Shown here: positions 17,463 to 25,945 of the stretch, piece after piece | Layout of the letters: the number at the start of each line of letters is the position of its first letter | How positions within the stretch are numbered: the first letter of the stretch is position 1 | Assembly: GCA_045600025.1 (NCBI GenBank) | Contig: JAZRXC010000032.1 | Coordinates: forward strand, 1-51,105 | DNA: 51,105 nucleotides | Source: UBA3774 sp045600025 | GTDB taxonomy: Bacteria; Bacillota; Clostridia; Lachnospirales; Lachnospiraceae | Direction: 5' to 3' | Position numbers and translations under genes: made by a program | Notes under the pieces: generated by a model | What the model was told of the DNA's origin: nothing | What the model saw: the letters and a program-made list of their open reading frames with translations, nothing else | Databases searched by the model: none

Positions 17463-18203
17463 ATGTATCATTTTTTTACTGACAATAATCCTGATGAAAA
17501 AAGCATAGTAACATTAACAGGTCCCGATGTAAACCACATCGGAAATGTACTTCGCTTGCACACAGGTGAAAAAATCACTGTAAGCTGCGGACAGGCCGCT
17601 TATGTCTGTGAGATAGTTGCCATTGATAAAGCATGTGTAACTGCACAGGTTTTAGAACAAGCTCCTGATAATGAACTTCCCGTCCGCATTACTCTCTATC
17701 AGGGTTTGCCCAAATCCGATAAATTAGAACTCATTATCCAAAAGGCAGTTGAACTGGGGGCATTTAAGGTGGTACCTGTCGAAAATGAACGCTCAATCGT
17801 TCATCTCGATGAAAAGAAAAAGAAGGCACGTACCGAACGCTGGCAGGCGATATCAGAGAGCGCAGCTAAGCAGAGCGGAAGAAATATTATCCCCGAAGTA
17901 TCAGAACCTGTATCCTATAAAAAAGCGCTGGATATAGCCTCGGGCAGCTTGATGCTTATTGCATATGAGGGCGAAAAGACTATGCAGGCTCTGGGAAAAT
18001 GTATGTCGCAGCTTTACTCATACAGCGATATTTCAATTTTTATCGGCCCTGAAGGCGGTTATTCCGAAGAAGAGGTAATGCTTGCCGAAAGTAAAGGCGC
18101 GATAAGAGTCTCACTTGGCTCTCGCATACTTCGAACCGAGACCGCAGGACTTGCACTGTTATCGGCAATTATGATTCAGCTTGAGGTACAAATGCATGAA
18201 TAA
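17463..18203 (+). CDS. rsmE: 16S rRNA (uracil-1498-N3)-methyltransferase RsmE
   Basis: RsmE methylates U1498 of 16S rRNA with S-adenosylmethionine. The 246-residue protein has the N-terminal PUA-like domain (about 1–70, with HIGNVLRLHTGE) and a SPOUT-type knotted methyltransferase domain: QGLPKSDKLELIIQKAVELG, ISESAAKQSGR, IGPEGGYSEEE and the knot motif SLGSRILRTETAGLALLS. It overlaps the downstream desulfurase start by eight bases, forming an RNA-modification operon rsmE–desulfurase–thiI. Confidence 0.96.
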   Translation: MYHFFTDNNPDEKSIVTLTGPDVNHIGNVLRLHTGEKITVSCGQAAYVCEIVAIDKACVTAQVLEQAPDNELPVRITLYQGLPKSDKLELIIQKAVELGAFKVVPVENERSIVHLDEKKKKARTERWQAISESAAKQSGRNIIPEVSEPVSYKKALDIASGSLMLIAYEGEKTMQALGKCMSQLYSYSDISIFIGPEGGYSEEEVMLAESKGAIRVSLGSRILRTETAGLALLSAIMIQLEVQMHE

Positions 18204-19353
18204 GACAGTTTATTTAGACAATTCAGCTACAACTCAGGTATTTCCGGAAGTGGCAGATTATATGGCGCATCTTATGAAGGATGTGTACGGCAATCCTTCT
18301 TCTATGCACTTTGTGGGTTTAGATGCCGAGCAAGAACTAAAAAAGGCAAAGAAGATTTTCTGCGACATACTGCATGCAAAAGAAAACGAAATATATTTTA
18401 CAGCAGGTGGAACGGAATCCAATAATATGTCTATAATCGGTGCTGCGAGAGCAAAATGCCGTGCAGGTAGGCATATTATAACTACAGCAATCGAACACCC
18501 GTCTGTGCTTAATACCATGCAGTATCTTGAAGACGAGGGCTACGAAGTGACATATCTTCAGCCGGACTCAGAAGGCATGATAACGCCGGATCAAGTAAAG
18601 AATGCTTTGCGCGATGATACGATAATTGTTTCTACCATGATGGTAAATAATGAGATAGGCAGTCGCCTTCCTGTTGAAGAAATCGGCAAGATGCTTAAAG
18701 AAATCGCACCGAAAGTAGTCTATCATGTTGATTGTGTGCAGGGCTTCGGAAAATACCGCATTCGCCCCGAACGTGCCGGAATTGATTTATTATCCGTCAG
18801 CGGACATAAGATTCACGGTCCGAAGGGAATCGGACTCTTATATGTGCGTAGTGGTGTTAAGATTCTTCCGATTATATTCGGCGGCGGTCAGCAGGCAGGC
18901 CTGAGGTCCGGCACGGAAAATATCCCGGGAATCGCCGGTATGGCTATGGCAGCAGATATGATTTATCGGAATTTTGACGAAGAAATTTCGCGCCTTACCT
19001 CGCTAAAAGAACGTTTGCGCAAAGGCTTGTCCGACATATCCGATATATATTTTAACGGCCCGAAAGTAGGCGGGGCACCACATATAGTCAGTGCATCATT
19101 TAAGGGCGTAAGAAGTGAAGTCCTGCTTCACGCACTTGAAGAGAAGGGGGTGTGTGTATCAGCCGGCTCCGCATGCTCGACTAACCATCCGGGACTCAGC
19201 GATACGCTTGTTGCAATCAAAATTAATCCTGAACTCCTCGAATCAACGCTGCGATTCAGTCTGGGACATTTTAATACAGAAGAAGACGTTGATATATGTG
19301 TAGCGGCGACAAAAGAAGTTTTAGAAAAACTCAGAAAATACACCAGAAGGTAA
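18196..19353 (+). CDS. cysteine desulfurase (NifS/IscS family) dedicated to ThiI
   Basis: This PLP enzyme removes sulfur from cysteine and passes it on as persulfide. In the 385-residue product Lys205 (SGHKIHGPKG) is the PLP lysine and Cys327 (SAGSACSTNHPG) the catalytic cysteine. Start ATG 18196 is preceded by GAGGT; the in-frame TTG at 18181 lies before that site. The gene lies four bases from thiI, as does nifZ in Bacillus, and no iscU is nearby. The likely job is sulfur supply for 4-thiouridine in tRNA rather than Fe-S assembly. Confidence 0.93.
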   Translation: MNKTVYLDNSATTQVFPEVADYMAHLMKDVYGNPSSMHFVGLDAEQELKKAKKIFCDILHAKENEIYFTAGGTESNNMSIIGAARAKCRAGRHIITTAIEHPSVLNTMQYLEDEGYEVTYLQPDSEGMITPDQVKNALRDDTIIVSTMMVNNEIGSRLPVEEIGKMLKEIAPKVVYHVDCVQGFGKYRIRPERAGIDLLSVSGHKIHGPKGIGLLYVRSGVKILPIIFGGGQQAGLRSGTENIPGIAGMAMAADMIYRNFDEEISRLTSLKERLRKGLSDISDIYFNGPKVGGAPHIVSASFKGVRSEVLLHALEEKGVCVSAGSACSTNHPGLSDTLVAIKINPELLESTLRFSLGHFNTEEDVDICVAATKEVLEKLRKYTRR

Positions 19354-19356
19354 GCT

Positions 19357-20538
19357 ATGAAATACGATAAGTTTTTAATCAAATACGCAGAGATAGGCAT
19401 AAAAGGCAAGAACAGATACATATTTGAGGATATGCTTGTATCAGGTATAGTATCAGCTCTTAAGAAAATCGACGGCAAATTCAAAGTCTATAAGACCAGC
19501 GGACGCATATATGTAGACTGCGAGAGCGAATATGACTTTGAAGATACAGTTGGTGCTATGCAGCACGTATTCGGAATAATAGGCATCTGCCCCTTGATTC
19601 AATGTGAAGATAAGGGCTTTGACAAGTTAAAAGAAGACGTAGTTGCTTATGTCGGCGAGGCTTATGTGGATAAAAACTTCTCATTCAAAGTATTTGCGCG
19701 CCGCACGAGAAAAGATTACGTTCCCGAGACGCCGGTGATGTGCGCGTCCATAGGCGAAGCACTACTTGCGGCATATCCGGAGCTTACGGTAGATGTTCAC
19801 AATCCCGAGGTATCAATCAATGTTGAAGTAAGAGACCACGAGATAAATATTTATTCTAAAGTAATACCGGGCCCAGGAGGTATGCCTGTCGGTTCAAACG
19901 GCACCGGCATGCTGCTTTTATCCGGTGGCATAGACAGTCCTGTTGCCGGTTATATGTGTTCTAAGCGCGGTATGATGCTGGAGGCTACATATTTCCACGC
20001 ACCGCCTTATACCAGCGAGAGAGCTAAGCAAAAGGTCATTGATCTTGCGAAGAAGGTCGCAGAGTATTCAGGCCCGATTAAACTTAACATTGTAAACTTT
20101 ACGGATATTCAGCTATACATATACGATACGTGCCCGCACGACGAATTAACTATCATTATGCGCCGCTATATGATGCGCATAGCCGAAGAACTTGCTAATC
20201 GTTCGGGTTGTCAGGCGCTTATAACCGGTGAGAGCATCGGACAGGTGGCATCTCAGACGGTTCAGTCACTTGCCTGCACAAATGCAGTCTGCAACTTGCC
20301 GGTATTCAGACCGCTTATTGCCTTTGATAAGATGGACATAGTTAAGATAGCAGAGAAGATTGATACATTTGAGACGTCAATTCTTCCTTTTGAAGATTGC
20401 TGCACTATATTCGTAGCTAAGCACCCCGTAACAAAACCTGTTCTTAAAGTTATAGAAGCTTCCGAGACTAAACTTACGGAGATTGATGCGCTCGTAGAAA
20501 AGGCACTTTCTGATATAGAAGTGATAGAAGTGCAATAA
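19357..20538 (+). CDS. thiI: tRNA 4-thiouridine synthetase ThiI
   Basis: ThiI adenylates U8 of tRNA and inserts sulfur. The 393 residues contain a ferredoxin-like/THUMP region (about 1–165) and a PP-loop ATPase with SGGIDS (189–194) and TGESIGQVASQT. The C-terminal rhodanese domain of the E. coli enzyme is absent, as in other Bacillota forms that take sulfur directly from a partner desulfurase, here encoded just upstream. It is the last gene of the operon. Confidence 0.96.
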   Translation: MKYDKFLIKYAEIGIKGKNRYIFEDMLVSGIVSALKKIDGKFKVYKTSGRIYVDCESEYDFEDTVGAMQHVFGIIGICPLIQCEDKGFDKLKEDVVAYVGEAYVDKNFSFKVFARRTRKDYVPETPVMCASIGEALLAAYPELTVDVHNPEVSINVEVRDHEINIYSKVIPGPGGMPVGSNGTGMLLLSGGIDSPVAGYMCSKRGMMLEATYFHAPPYTSERAKQKVIDLAKKVAEYSGPIKLNIVNFTDIQLYIYDTCPHDELTIIMRRYMMRIAEELANRSGCQALITGESIGQVASQTVQSLACTNAVCNLPVFRPLIAFDKMDIVKIAEKIDTFETSILPFEDCCTIFVAKHPVTKPVLKVIEASETKLTEIDALVEKALSDIEVIEVQ

Positions 20539-20560
20539 AAAAAGAACCGTTGCCGGTTCT
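20537..20560 (-). terminator. terminator of the HPr-like gene
   Basis: AGAACCG (20543–20549) and CGGTTCT (20554–20560) form a 7-bp stem with a TTGC loop. The adjoining A-run (20537–20543) is the minus-strand T tract. The stem touches the HPr-like stop codon. Confidence 0.75.
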
Positions 20561-20790
20561 CAGATGACGTAATCGGAAAGTGCTTTGATTACTTCGCCCG
20601 CTTCTGAATCATCGTGGATGTCAAGCTCAATCGGCTTGGATAGATCCAGACTGAAGATACCCATGATTGATTTGGCATCGATTATGTAACGTCCTGATAC
20701 AAGATCAAAATCGCTGTCAAAACGTGCAATTGTGTTTACGAAATTCTTTACCTTATCGATTGTGTTAAGACTAATAGTAACGCGCTGCAT
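20560..20790 (-). CDS. HPr-like protein lacking the phosphorylatable histidine
   Basis: The 76-residue product has the HPr fold and the region around regulatory Ser46, here AKSIMGIFSLDL with Ser41. Where HPr has HARPA with active His15, this protein reads LNTIDKVKN and has no His, so it cannot carry phosphate in the sugar PTS. It may act as a regulatory HPr, as Crh does in Bacillus. I use ATG 20790 (GGAG eight bases upstream on the minus strand) rather than GTG 20799. A strong divergent promoter precedes it. Confidence 0.85.
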   Translation of the reverse strand: MQRVTISLNTIDKVKNFVNTIARFDSDFDLVSGRYIIDAKSIMGIFSLDLSKPIELDIHDDSEAGEVIKALSDYVI

Positions 20791-20818
20791 AACAGTCACT
20801 CCTTTGTTTTATGTACTA

Positions 20819-20847
20819 ATTTTAGAATAACGGTAAATAAAAGTCAA
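20819..20847 (-). promoter_or_regulatory. promoter of the HPr-like gene
   Basis: On the minus strand TTGACT (20847–20842) and TAAAAT (20824–20819) are spaced 17 bases apart. Confidence 0.75.
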
Positions 20848-20856
20848 TCATCAGCT

Positions 20857-22131
20857 ATGAAAAAGGTCGCATTTATTACACTTGGTTGCAAAGTAAATGC
20901 ATATGAAACCGAAAGCATGAGCGAAAGCTTTAAAGCTTCAGGTTATGAGGTGGTTTCTCCCACAGAAACCGCCGATATTTATGTTATCAATACTTGCAGC
21001 GTAACCAATATTGCCGACCGTAAGTCACGGCAGATGATTCACAGGGCAAGAAAAAAAGCCCCTGATGCGCTTATTGTTGCAGCCGGATGCTATGTACAGG
21101 CGGATCCTAAAGCCGCCAAGGCTGATCCGTCAGTCGATCTGATTATCGGAACTGACAAGAAAAGCGATATAGTGCGCATAGTCGAGCAGCACGTGGACTA
21201 TATAACAGATATCGCAAAAGTAAAAGAATATGATGACATGCATATTAAAGGCGCCGGCGAGCGCACAAGAGCATTTGTTAAGATTCAGGACGGCTGCAAC
21301 CAGTTTTGCAGTTACTGTCTGATACCATATGTACGCGGACGCGTAAGAAGCAGATCCGAAGAGTCTGTGCTTGAAGAAGTAAAAGCACTTGCCGACGGTG
21401 GCATACGCGAAGTTGTATTAACCGGTATTCATTTAAGCTCTTATGGGGCAAATGTTCCTTCTGAATGGGGCGCGCCGCTCATTTCCCTGCTTCGCAAAGT
21501 CAATAAAATAGAGGGGATAAAGCGTATCAGACTCGGATCTCTTGAGCCCCGCATAATTACCCGTGAATTTGCCGCTCTGGTTTCCGGTATAGATAAGCTG
21601 TGTCCGCATTTTCACCTGTCTCTGCAGAGCGGGTGTGATGAAACGCTTGCACGCATGAACAGACACTATACTTGCGAAGAGTATGCAGAGAAATTGCAGA
21701 TTCTACGTGAATATTTTGATAATCCGGCGCTTACGACAGATGTAATAGTCGGCTTTCCGGGTGAGACGGAAGAGGAATTTGCGCAGACAGTTGAATTTCT
21801 CAAAAAAATCAAACTATATGAGATGCATATATTCCAGTATTCGTTAAGGACCGGAACTGCGGCAGAAAAGCTTCCGAACAGGGTAGATCCGCAGATAAAA
21901 GAAAAACGTAGTGACATCTTACTAAATATGGCTCAGGCACATAAAACTGATTATGTAATAGGCTATATTGGCAAAGAAACCGAGCTTTTGATAGAGGAAA
22001 CTGATGACAAATACGCCTACGGATACAATCGCGAATACGTGCGACTGCGCATTCCGAAGGAAGGATATAAGCCCGGAGAAATTGTCGCTTTTATTCCTAC
22101 ACAAGAAAATTTAATTATTGAGTGGGAATGA
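20857..22131 (+). CDS. mtaB: tRNA t6A37 methylthiotransferase MtaB
   Basis: MtaB converts t6A37 of ANN-reading tRNAs to ms2t6A. The 424-residue protein has the MTTase N-domain with cluster cysteines C11, C47 and C78, a radical SAM core with C147/C151/C154 (CNQFCSYC) and a C-terminal TRAM domain (about 365–424). The N-terminus KKVAFITLGCKVNAYETE is typical of MtaB rather than MiaB or RimO. No ribosome binding site is visible before ATG 20857. It is divergent from the HPr-like gene. Confidence 0.95.
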   Translation: MKKVAFITLGCKVNAYETESMSESFKASGYEVVSPTETADIYVINTCSVTNIADRKSRQMIHRARKKAPDALIVAAGCYVQADPKAAKADPSVDLIIGTDKKSDIVRIVEQHVDYITDIAKVKEYDDMHIKGAGERTRAFVKIQDGCNQFCSYCLIPYVRGRVRSRSEESVLEEVKALADGGIREVVLTGIHLSSYGANVPSEWGAPLISLLRKVNKIEGIKRIRLGSLEPRIITREFAALVSGIDKLCPHFHLSLQSGCDETLARMNRHYTCEEYAEKLQILREYFDNPALTTDVIVGFPGETEEEFAQTVEFLKKIKLYEMHIFQYSLRTGTAAEKLPNRVDPQIKEKRSDILLNMAQAHKTDYVIGYIGKETELLIEETDDKYAYGYNREYVRLRIPKEGYKPGEIVAFIPTQENLIIEWE

Positions 22132-22156
22132 TGGCAAAATTCAAAAAGTGCCGTAA

Positions 22157-22185
22157 TTGTTAATGGGAAATTGCCGTGATAGAAT
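22157..22185 (+). promoter_or_regulatory. promoter of the secreted cysteine-rich protein gene
   Basis: TTGTTA (22157–22162) and TAGAAT (22180–22185) are 17 bases apart; GGAGG follows at 22200. Confidence 0.65.
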
Positions 22186-22212
22186 GGTGAAAACACTTCG
22201 GAGGTTGGAAAA

Positions 22213-22986
22213 ATGAAAAAGATTGTGAGCTTAGTGCTGGTTTTGGTGCTTTGCGTGGGGATGCTAAGTACGGTGGCGTTTGCGGATGAGGAAATGTCCG
22301 ATACCATTACGTTTGAACAAGTTTATAGCAAGAAAAGCGAGAACGGCTTATTCACTCTGACTACAACCGAAGTTGACAAAGACGGTTGGTACGGTGGTGA
22401 CACCGACACTCTCACGATAACTGCCGCAGATGGACTGACGATCACACGCATTGATGCTGTGATTGGCTACTTTAGTTGGAACTACAATAATGTCGGCGTC
22501 AGCGGCAGCGCAGTCAAGGATAATTTACCAAGCGAAGACGGCGATATTGTCACCGTGAGCAACATCAATGCTTCCGAGTTTTCATTTGTTGGTGGCTCTA
22601 ATTTTGCTCAATTCAAAAATATTACCGTCTACTATATGTGGCCGCATACCCACAGCTACGATGCAAACAATGTATGCAGTGTCTGTCACAAGACTAAGAC
22701 TAAATGTGATGTCGAAGGCCATAACTATGTTTCAGTTTTCTTGTGTGACTGCTGCGGTGAGGAAGCACCCGAAGGCTATGACCCCGAAAATGTCTCAGGT
22801 GCGGTTGGCGCTGTAGTGGTAGAAACGCCAGAAGGAGAATTAGGTCTCGGTTCCTCACTCTCTCAGGGCAATATGACCATTGTATGCAGCGTTGCAACGC
22901 TTGCCCTCGGTCTTGTCGGCGGACTGTTGATTGGGAAGAAGAAAAAGCCCGTAGCCGCAAATGGGACAAACAGCGACGAAGAATAA
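22213..22986 (+). CDS. secreted, membrane-anchored Cys-rich protein of unknown function (copy A)
   Basis: The 257-residue product has a signal peptide (cut near AFA-D, 24/25), a 120-residue external domain, then a zinc-ribbon-like segment with C155/C158 and C178/C181 plus C165, an acidic EEAPEGYDPE linker, a transmembrane helix (about 221–240) and a KKKK stop-transfer tail. It is therefore expected to sit outside the membrane, held by its C-terminus. I recognise no known family. It is clearly paralogous to the convergent gene at 23039–23728 (shared ADEEMSDT.TFEQV, CSVC, GEAPEGY and GNMTIVCSVA). GGAGG precedes its ATG. Confidence 0.85.
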   Translation: MKKIVSLVLVLVLCVGMLSTVAFADEEMSDTITFEQVYSKKSENGLFTLTTTEVDKDGWYGGDTDTLTITAADGLTITRIDAVIGYFSWNYNNVGVSGSAVKDNLPSEDGDIVTVSNINASEFSFVGGSNFAQFKNITVYYMWPHTHSYDANNVCSVCHKTKTKCDVEGHNYVSVFLCDCCGEEAPEGYDPENVSGAVGAVVVETPEGELGLGSSLSQGNMTIVCSVATLALGLVGGLLIGKKKKPVAANGTNSDEE

Positions 22987-23047
22987 ACCATAAAAAAGAG
23001 CCTGCTTTGGCAGACTCTTTCTCTTTATCCTTTATGGTTTATTCTTC
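22978..23047. repeat. inverted repeat and bidirectional terminator between paralogues
   Basis: A perfect 17-bp inverted repeat (22978–22994 and 23031–23047) covers the last codons and stops of both paralogous genes. Inside it a hairpin (22995–23001/23002–23005 with 23010–23020, TTTG loop) followed by T-rich sequence should end transcription from both sides. The repeat reflects shared ancestry of the two gene ends. Confidence 0.8.
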
Positions 23048-23728
23048 CTCTGTGTTGGCTGATGCGGGCTTTTTCTTGAAGATAAACATTGCCGCAAGGA
23101 AACCGAAAGCCGCCGCCGCAACGCTGCATACGATAGTCATATTGCCATCGGAGAGGACGGAAGCGGTGTCGTTATCAGGAACATAGCCTTCGGGAGCTTC
23201 TCCGCCGCAATAGTGGCAAATATAATCGTAATCATGTCCTTCAATTTCACATCTAGTCTTACCACAGACACTGCAAATATTGTCTTCTCCATAGCTGTGA
23301 CTGTTATAATAAACTGTGATGTTTTTGAATTGAATAGGTTCATCGCCCTTAATGGAAAGCTTCGAACTGTTGATATTGGTTATAGAAGCCATCTTTATGC
23401 CGTCTTTTTCAAACATTGGCTGTTTGGTTGCGCCGCCGCTTACGCCAATCTTACCGTAGTTTTTTTCATAATATCCAATCTCAGCTTCAATGCGGGTGAT
23501 TATTAGTCCCTCTGCAGCAATTATCGCGAAAGGATGATATGAACCGGCGGACCAACCGTCTTTGTCAACATAATCTGTGTTTAATGTGAATAAACCTTTT
23601 TCACTTGTCTTGCTTGTAACTTGTTCAAATGTAAAGGTATCGGACATTTCTTCATCCGCAAATGTTACCGTCGATAGCATCGCCACCAAAATAATCAGGG
23701 CAAGCATTAGGGAAATGATTTTTTTCAT
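23039..23728 (-). CDS. secreted, membrane-anchored Cys-rich protein of unknown function (copy B)
   Basis: This 229-residue paralogue of the gene at 22213–22986 keeps the signal peptide (cut near 24), the external domain, the zinc-ribbon-like cysteines C152/C155, C160 and C171/C174, and a C-terminal helix (about 196–216) with KKK. It lacks about 20 residues present in copy A between the cysteine segment and the helix. The two differ at many positions, so the duplication is old or fast-evolving. AAAGGAG precedes the start on the minus strand. Function unknown. Confidence 0.85.
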   Translation of the reverse strand: MKKIISLMLALIILVAMLSTVTFADEEMSDTFTFEQVTSKTSEKGLFTLNTDYVDKDGWSAGSYHPFAIIAAEGLIITRIEAEIGYYEKNYGKIGVSGGATKQPMFEKDGIKMASITNINSSKLSIKGDEPIQFKNITVYYNSHSYGEDNICSVCGKTRCEIEGHDYDYICHYCGGEAPEGYVPDNDTASVLSDGNMTIVCSVAAAAFGFLAAMFIFKKKPASANTEEE

Positions 23729-23894
23729 GGTGTTTTCTCCTTTTATCCCTGTTCCCCTTATATGAAGGAAAGGGACAACGGGATAATGAAATTTTGTTTA
23801 ATTTTAGTACAGAATTTTCACCTTTGCAAGGAGAAAAGGCGCAATGGAGTTAAAAGAGTTAAATGAAAAAGTAACTTCGGATTAAAAGGATTCA

Positions 23895-23923
23895 TTTACA
23901 TAATGGCTATTTTATGGTACATT
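23895..23923 (+). promoter_or_regulatory. promoter of the plsX operon
   Basis: TTTACA (23895–23900) and TACATT (23918–23923) are 17 bases apart; an AGGTAGGTG ribosome site precedes the plsX ATG. I see no FapR-type operator. Confidence 0.5.
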
Positions 23924-23947
23924 ATTACAGATTAGGTAGGTGAATAT

Positions 23948-24970
23948 ATGATAGGCGGAAAAGTAGTTATAGCACTTGATGCAATGGGTGGCGACAACGC
24001 TCCGAAAGAGATAGTTGAGGGCGCCCTCCTTGCTGCATCAGTAAGTAATGAAATAAAGATTTTGCTTGTCGGCGGCGAGAAGGAGATTAATGAATGCCTT
24101 GCAGGACGTACAAGCGATAATATCGAGATAGTACCCACAACAGAAGTGATTGAAACAGGTGAGCCGCCTGTAGCGGCCGTGCGCCATAAGAAGGATTCAT
24201 CACTCGTTGTAGGAGAGAGATTAGTTGCAGAGAAAAAAGCCGATGCATTTGTATCAGCAGGCAGTTCAGGCGCCGTACTCGTAGGCGGACAGCTTATCGT
24301 AGGCCGCTTAAAGGGCGTGGACAGAGCTCCTATAGGCGCAGTAATTCCTACTGCGGCTAATCCTACCCTGATTATCGACAGCGGAGCAAATATGGACTGC
24401 AGAGCCGGACAGCTCGTTCAATTTGCCATAATGGGTTCCATATATATGCAGCAGGTTATGGGTATTGCAAGTCCTCGCGTTGCTATAGCAAATGTCGGAC
24501 TTGAAGAAGAAAAGGGGAACGCCCTCGTTAAAGAAACATTCCCGCTGCTTAAAGCCTGCGATAAGATAAACTTCATCGGCAGCATTGAAGCACGTGAGAT
24601 TCCGCACGGTGGTGCTGACGTAGTTGTATGCGACGCATTTGTGGGCAATGTTATATTAAAGCTTTATGAAGGCACAGCATCCGCTCTGCTTGGCATGGTT
24701 AAAAAGGGACTTATGTCCTCGCTTCGTTCAAAGATCGGAGGACTTCTGATAAAGCCTGCGCTTAAACAGACACTTAAGGGACTTAGCGTATCGGACTACG
24801 GCGGAGCCCCTCTGCTTGGTCTTAAGGGCTTAGTCGTTAAAACACACGGCAGTGCAACAAGAGGTGAAGTTTCAAACACACTTATCCAGTGCATTGATTT
24901 TGTAAAGCAAGATTTGGTAGGAAAGATTGCAGACAGTCTTTCTGCCACAGATATAAATAAGGAGGATTGA
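23948..24970 (+). CDS. plsX: phosphate acyltransferase PlsX
   Basis: PlsX converts acyl-ACP to acyl-phosphate, the first step of phosphatidic acid synthesis. The 340-residue length is typical, with the N-terminal IALDAMGGDNAPKEIVEGA, the SAGSSGAVLVGG core and DAFVGNVILKLYEG. Its neighbour two bases downstream is acpP, the carrier of its substrate, an arrangement common in Bacillota. It begins the long plsX–radical SAM operon. Confidence 0.96.
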   Translation: MIGGKVVIALDAMGGDNAPKEIVEGALLAASVSNEIKILLVGGEKEINECLAGRTSDNIEIVPTTEVIETGEPPVAAVRHKKDSSLVVGERLVAEKKADAFVSAGSSGAVLVGGQLIVGRLKGVDRAPIGAVIPTAANPTLIIDSGANMDCRAGQLVQFAIMGSIYMQQVMGIASPRVAIANVGLEEEKGNALVKETFPLLKACDKINFIGSIEAREIPHGGADVVVCDAFVGNVILKLYEGTASALLGMVKKGLMSSLRSKIGGLLIKPALKQTLKGLSVSDYGGAPLLGLKGLVVKTHGSATRGEVSNTLIQCIDFVKQDLVGKIADSLSATDINKED

Positions 24971-24971
24971 C

Positions 24972-25202
24972 ATGGATATTAAAGTAATTCAGAAAGTAGT
25001 TGCTGATGTACTCTCATGTGACCCGGAGCAAGTAACTGCTGAAAAGAGTTTTGAGAATGATCTCGGAGCTGATTCTCTCGATAGAATTGAAATCGTTATG
25101 AGCCTTGAAGAAGCGCTCGGCATCACCATCCCGGATGAAGAAGCCGAAAATATCGTAACCGTAGGTGATGCTATCGAAAAAATTGAAAAGCTTTTAGGCT
25201 GA
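24972..25202 (+). CDS. acpP: acyl carrier protein
   Basis: The 76-residue acidic protein carries growing fatty acyl chains on a phosphopantetheine arm attached to Ser35 in the ADSLDRIE motif. Length and helix pattern are standard. GGAGG at the end of plsX serves its start. A hairpin between acpP and rnc may lower downstream transcription so that ACP is made in excess. Confidence 0.96.
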   Translation: MDIKVIQKVVADVLSCDPEQVTAEKSFENDLGADSLDRIEIVMSLEEALGITIPDEEAENIVTVGDAIEKIEKLLG

Positions 25203-25209
25203 GAATGTT

Positions 25210-25233
25210 AGGGCATTCAATCTTGAATGCCCT
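25210..25233 (+). terminator. hairpin between acpP and rnc (partial terminator)
   Basis: An 11-bp inverted repeat (25210–25220 and 25223–25233) is followed eight bases later by TTTTTT. The offset T run suggests partial termination or RNA processing between acpP and rnc. Confidence 0.6.
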
Positions 25234-25258
25234 CTCAATTTTTTATTAAGAGGGAAAA

Positions 25259-25942
25259 ATGAATTTTTCAGAAGCTGAAAAAGCCATCGGATATGAGTTT
25301 AAAGACAAAGAACTTCTCCGGAGGGCATTTACTCATAGCTCCTATATTAATGAGCATCATTTGCCCTACGCTGAGTGCAATGAACGCTTGGAATTTCTTG
25401 GTGATGCGGTTCTTGAAACTTCATCAAGCGAATTTCTGTTCCGCAAATATCCGGATAAGACCGAAGGAGAACTGACGCGCATCAGAGCATCTCTTGTATG
25501 TGAGAGTTCGCTTGCTGATATTTCTCAAAAACTCGGTCTTGGTAATTTTATCTTGCTCGGAAAAGGCGAGGAACAATCAGGCGGTCGATATCGCGAGGCA
25601 GCACTTGAAGATGTACTTGAGGCGGTAATCGGTGCAATTTATCTTGACGGTGGATTTACTATTGCAAAAGAGTTTGTAATTGCGCATGTAATGTGCGATA
25701 TAGAAAACAGACATCTCTTTTATGATAGTAAGACCATTCTGCAGGAAATCGTGCAGGCCAGTGACATGGGACAGCTGTCCTATGAGCTGATAAAGGCTGA
25801 GGGCCCTGATCATGCCAGGATATTTACTTCTCGCGTACTTATCGGAGACGTTATTTTCGGTGAGGGCGAAGGTAAGTCCAAAAAACTATCCGAGCAGCAG
25901 GCAGCCTACAAGGCAATACTAAAAATCAACAATCAGGAGTAA
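25259..25942 (+). CDS. rnc: ribonuclease III
   Basis: RNase III cleaves double-stranded RNA in rRNA and mRNA maturation. The 227-residue enzyme has the signature NERLEFLGDAVLE (41–53), a second catalytic region LEDVLEAVIGAIYLDGG, and a C-terminal dsRNA-binding domain (about 155–227, ending GEGEGKSKKLSEQQAAYKA). It is four bases from smc, the classic rnc–smc–ftsY order. If the Cas12a locus at the window end is active, note that type V-A systems do not need RNase III. Confidence 0.96.
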   Translation: MNFSEAEKAIGYEFKDKELLRRAFTHSSYINEHHLPYAECNERLEFLGDAVLETSSSEFLFRKYPDKTEGELTRIRASLVCESSLADISQKLGLGNFILLGKGEEQSGGRYREAALEDVLEAVIGAIYLDGGFTIAKEFVIAHVMCDIENRHLFYDSKTILQEIVQASDMGQLSYELIKAEGPDHARIFTSRVLIGDVIFGEGEGKSKKLSEQQAAYKAILKINNQE

Positions 25943-25945
25943 TTT

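Noticed and set aside
23844..23885. 13-residue micro-ORF (MELKELNEKVTSD) with AAGGAG upstream
   Set aside because: It has a plausible ribosome site but is too short to support without conservation; it may be a leftover of a lost gene.
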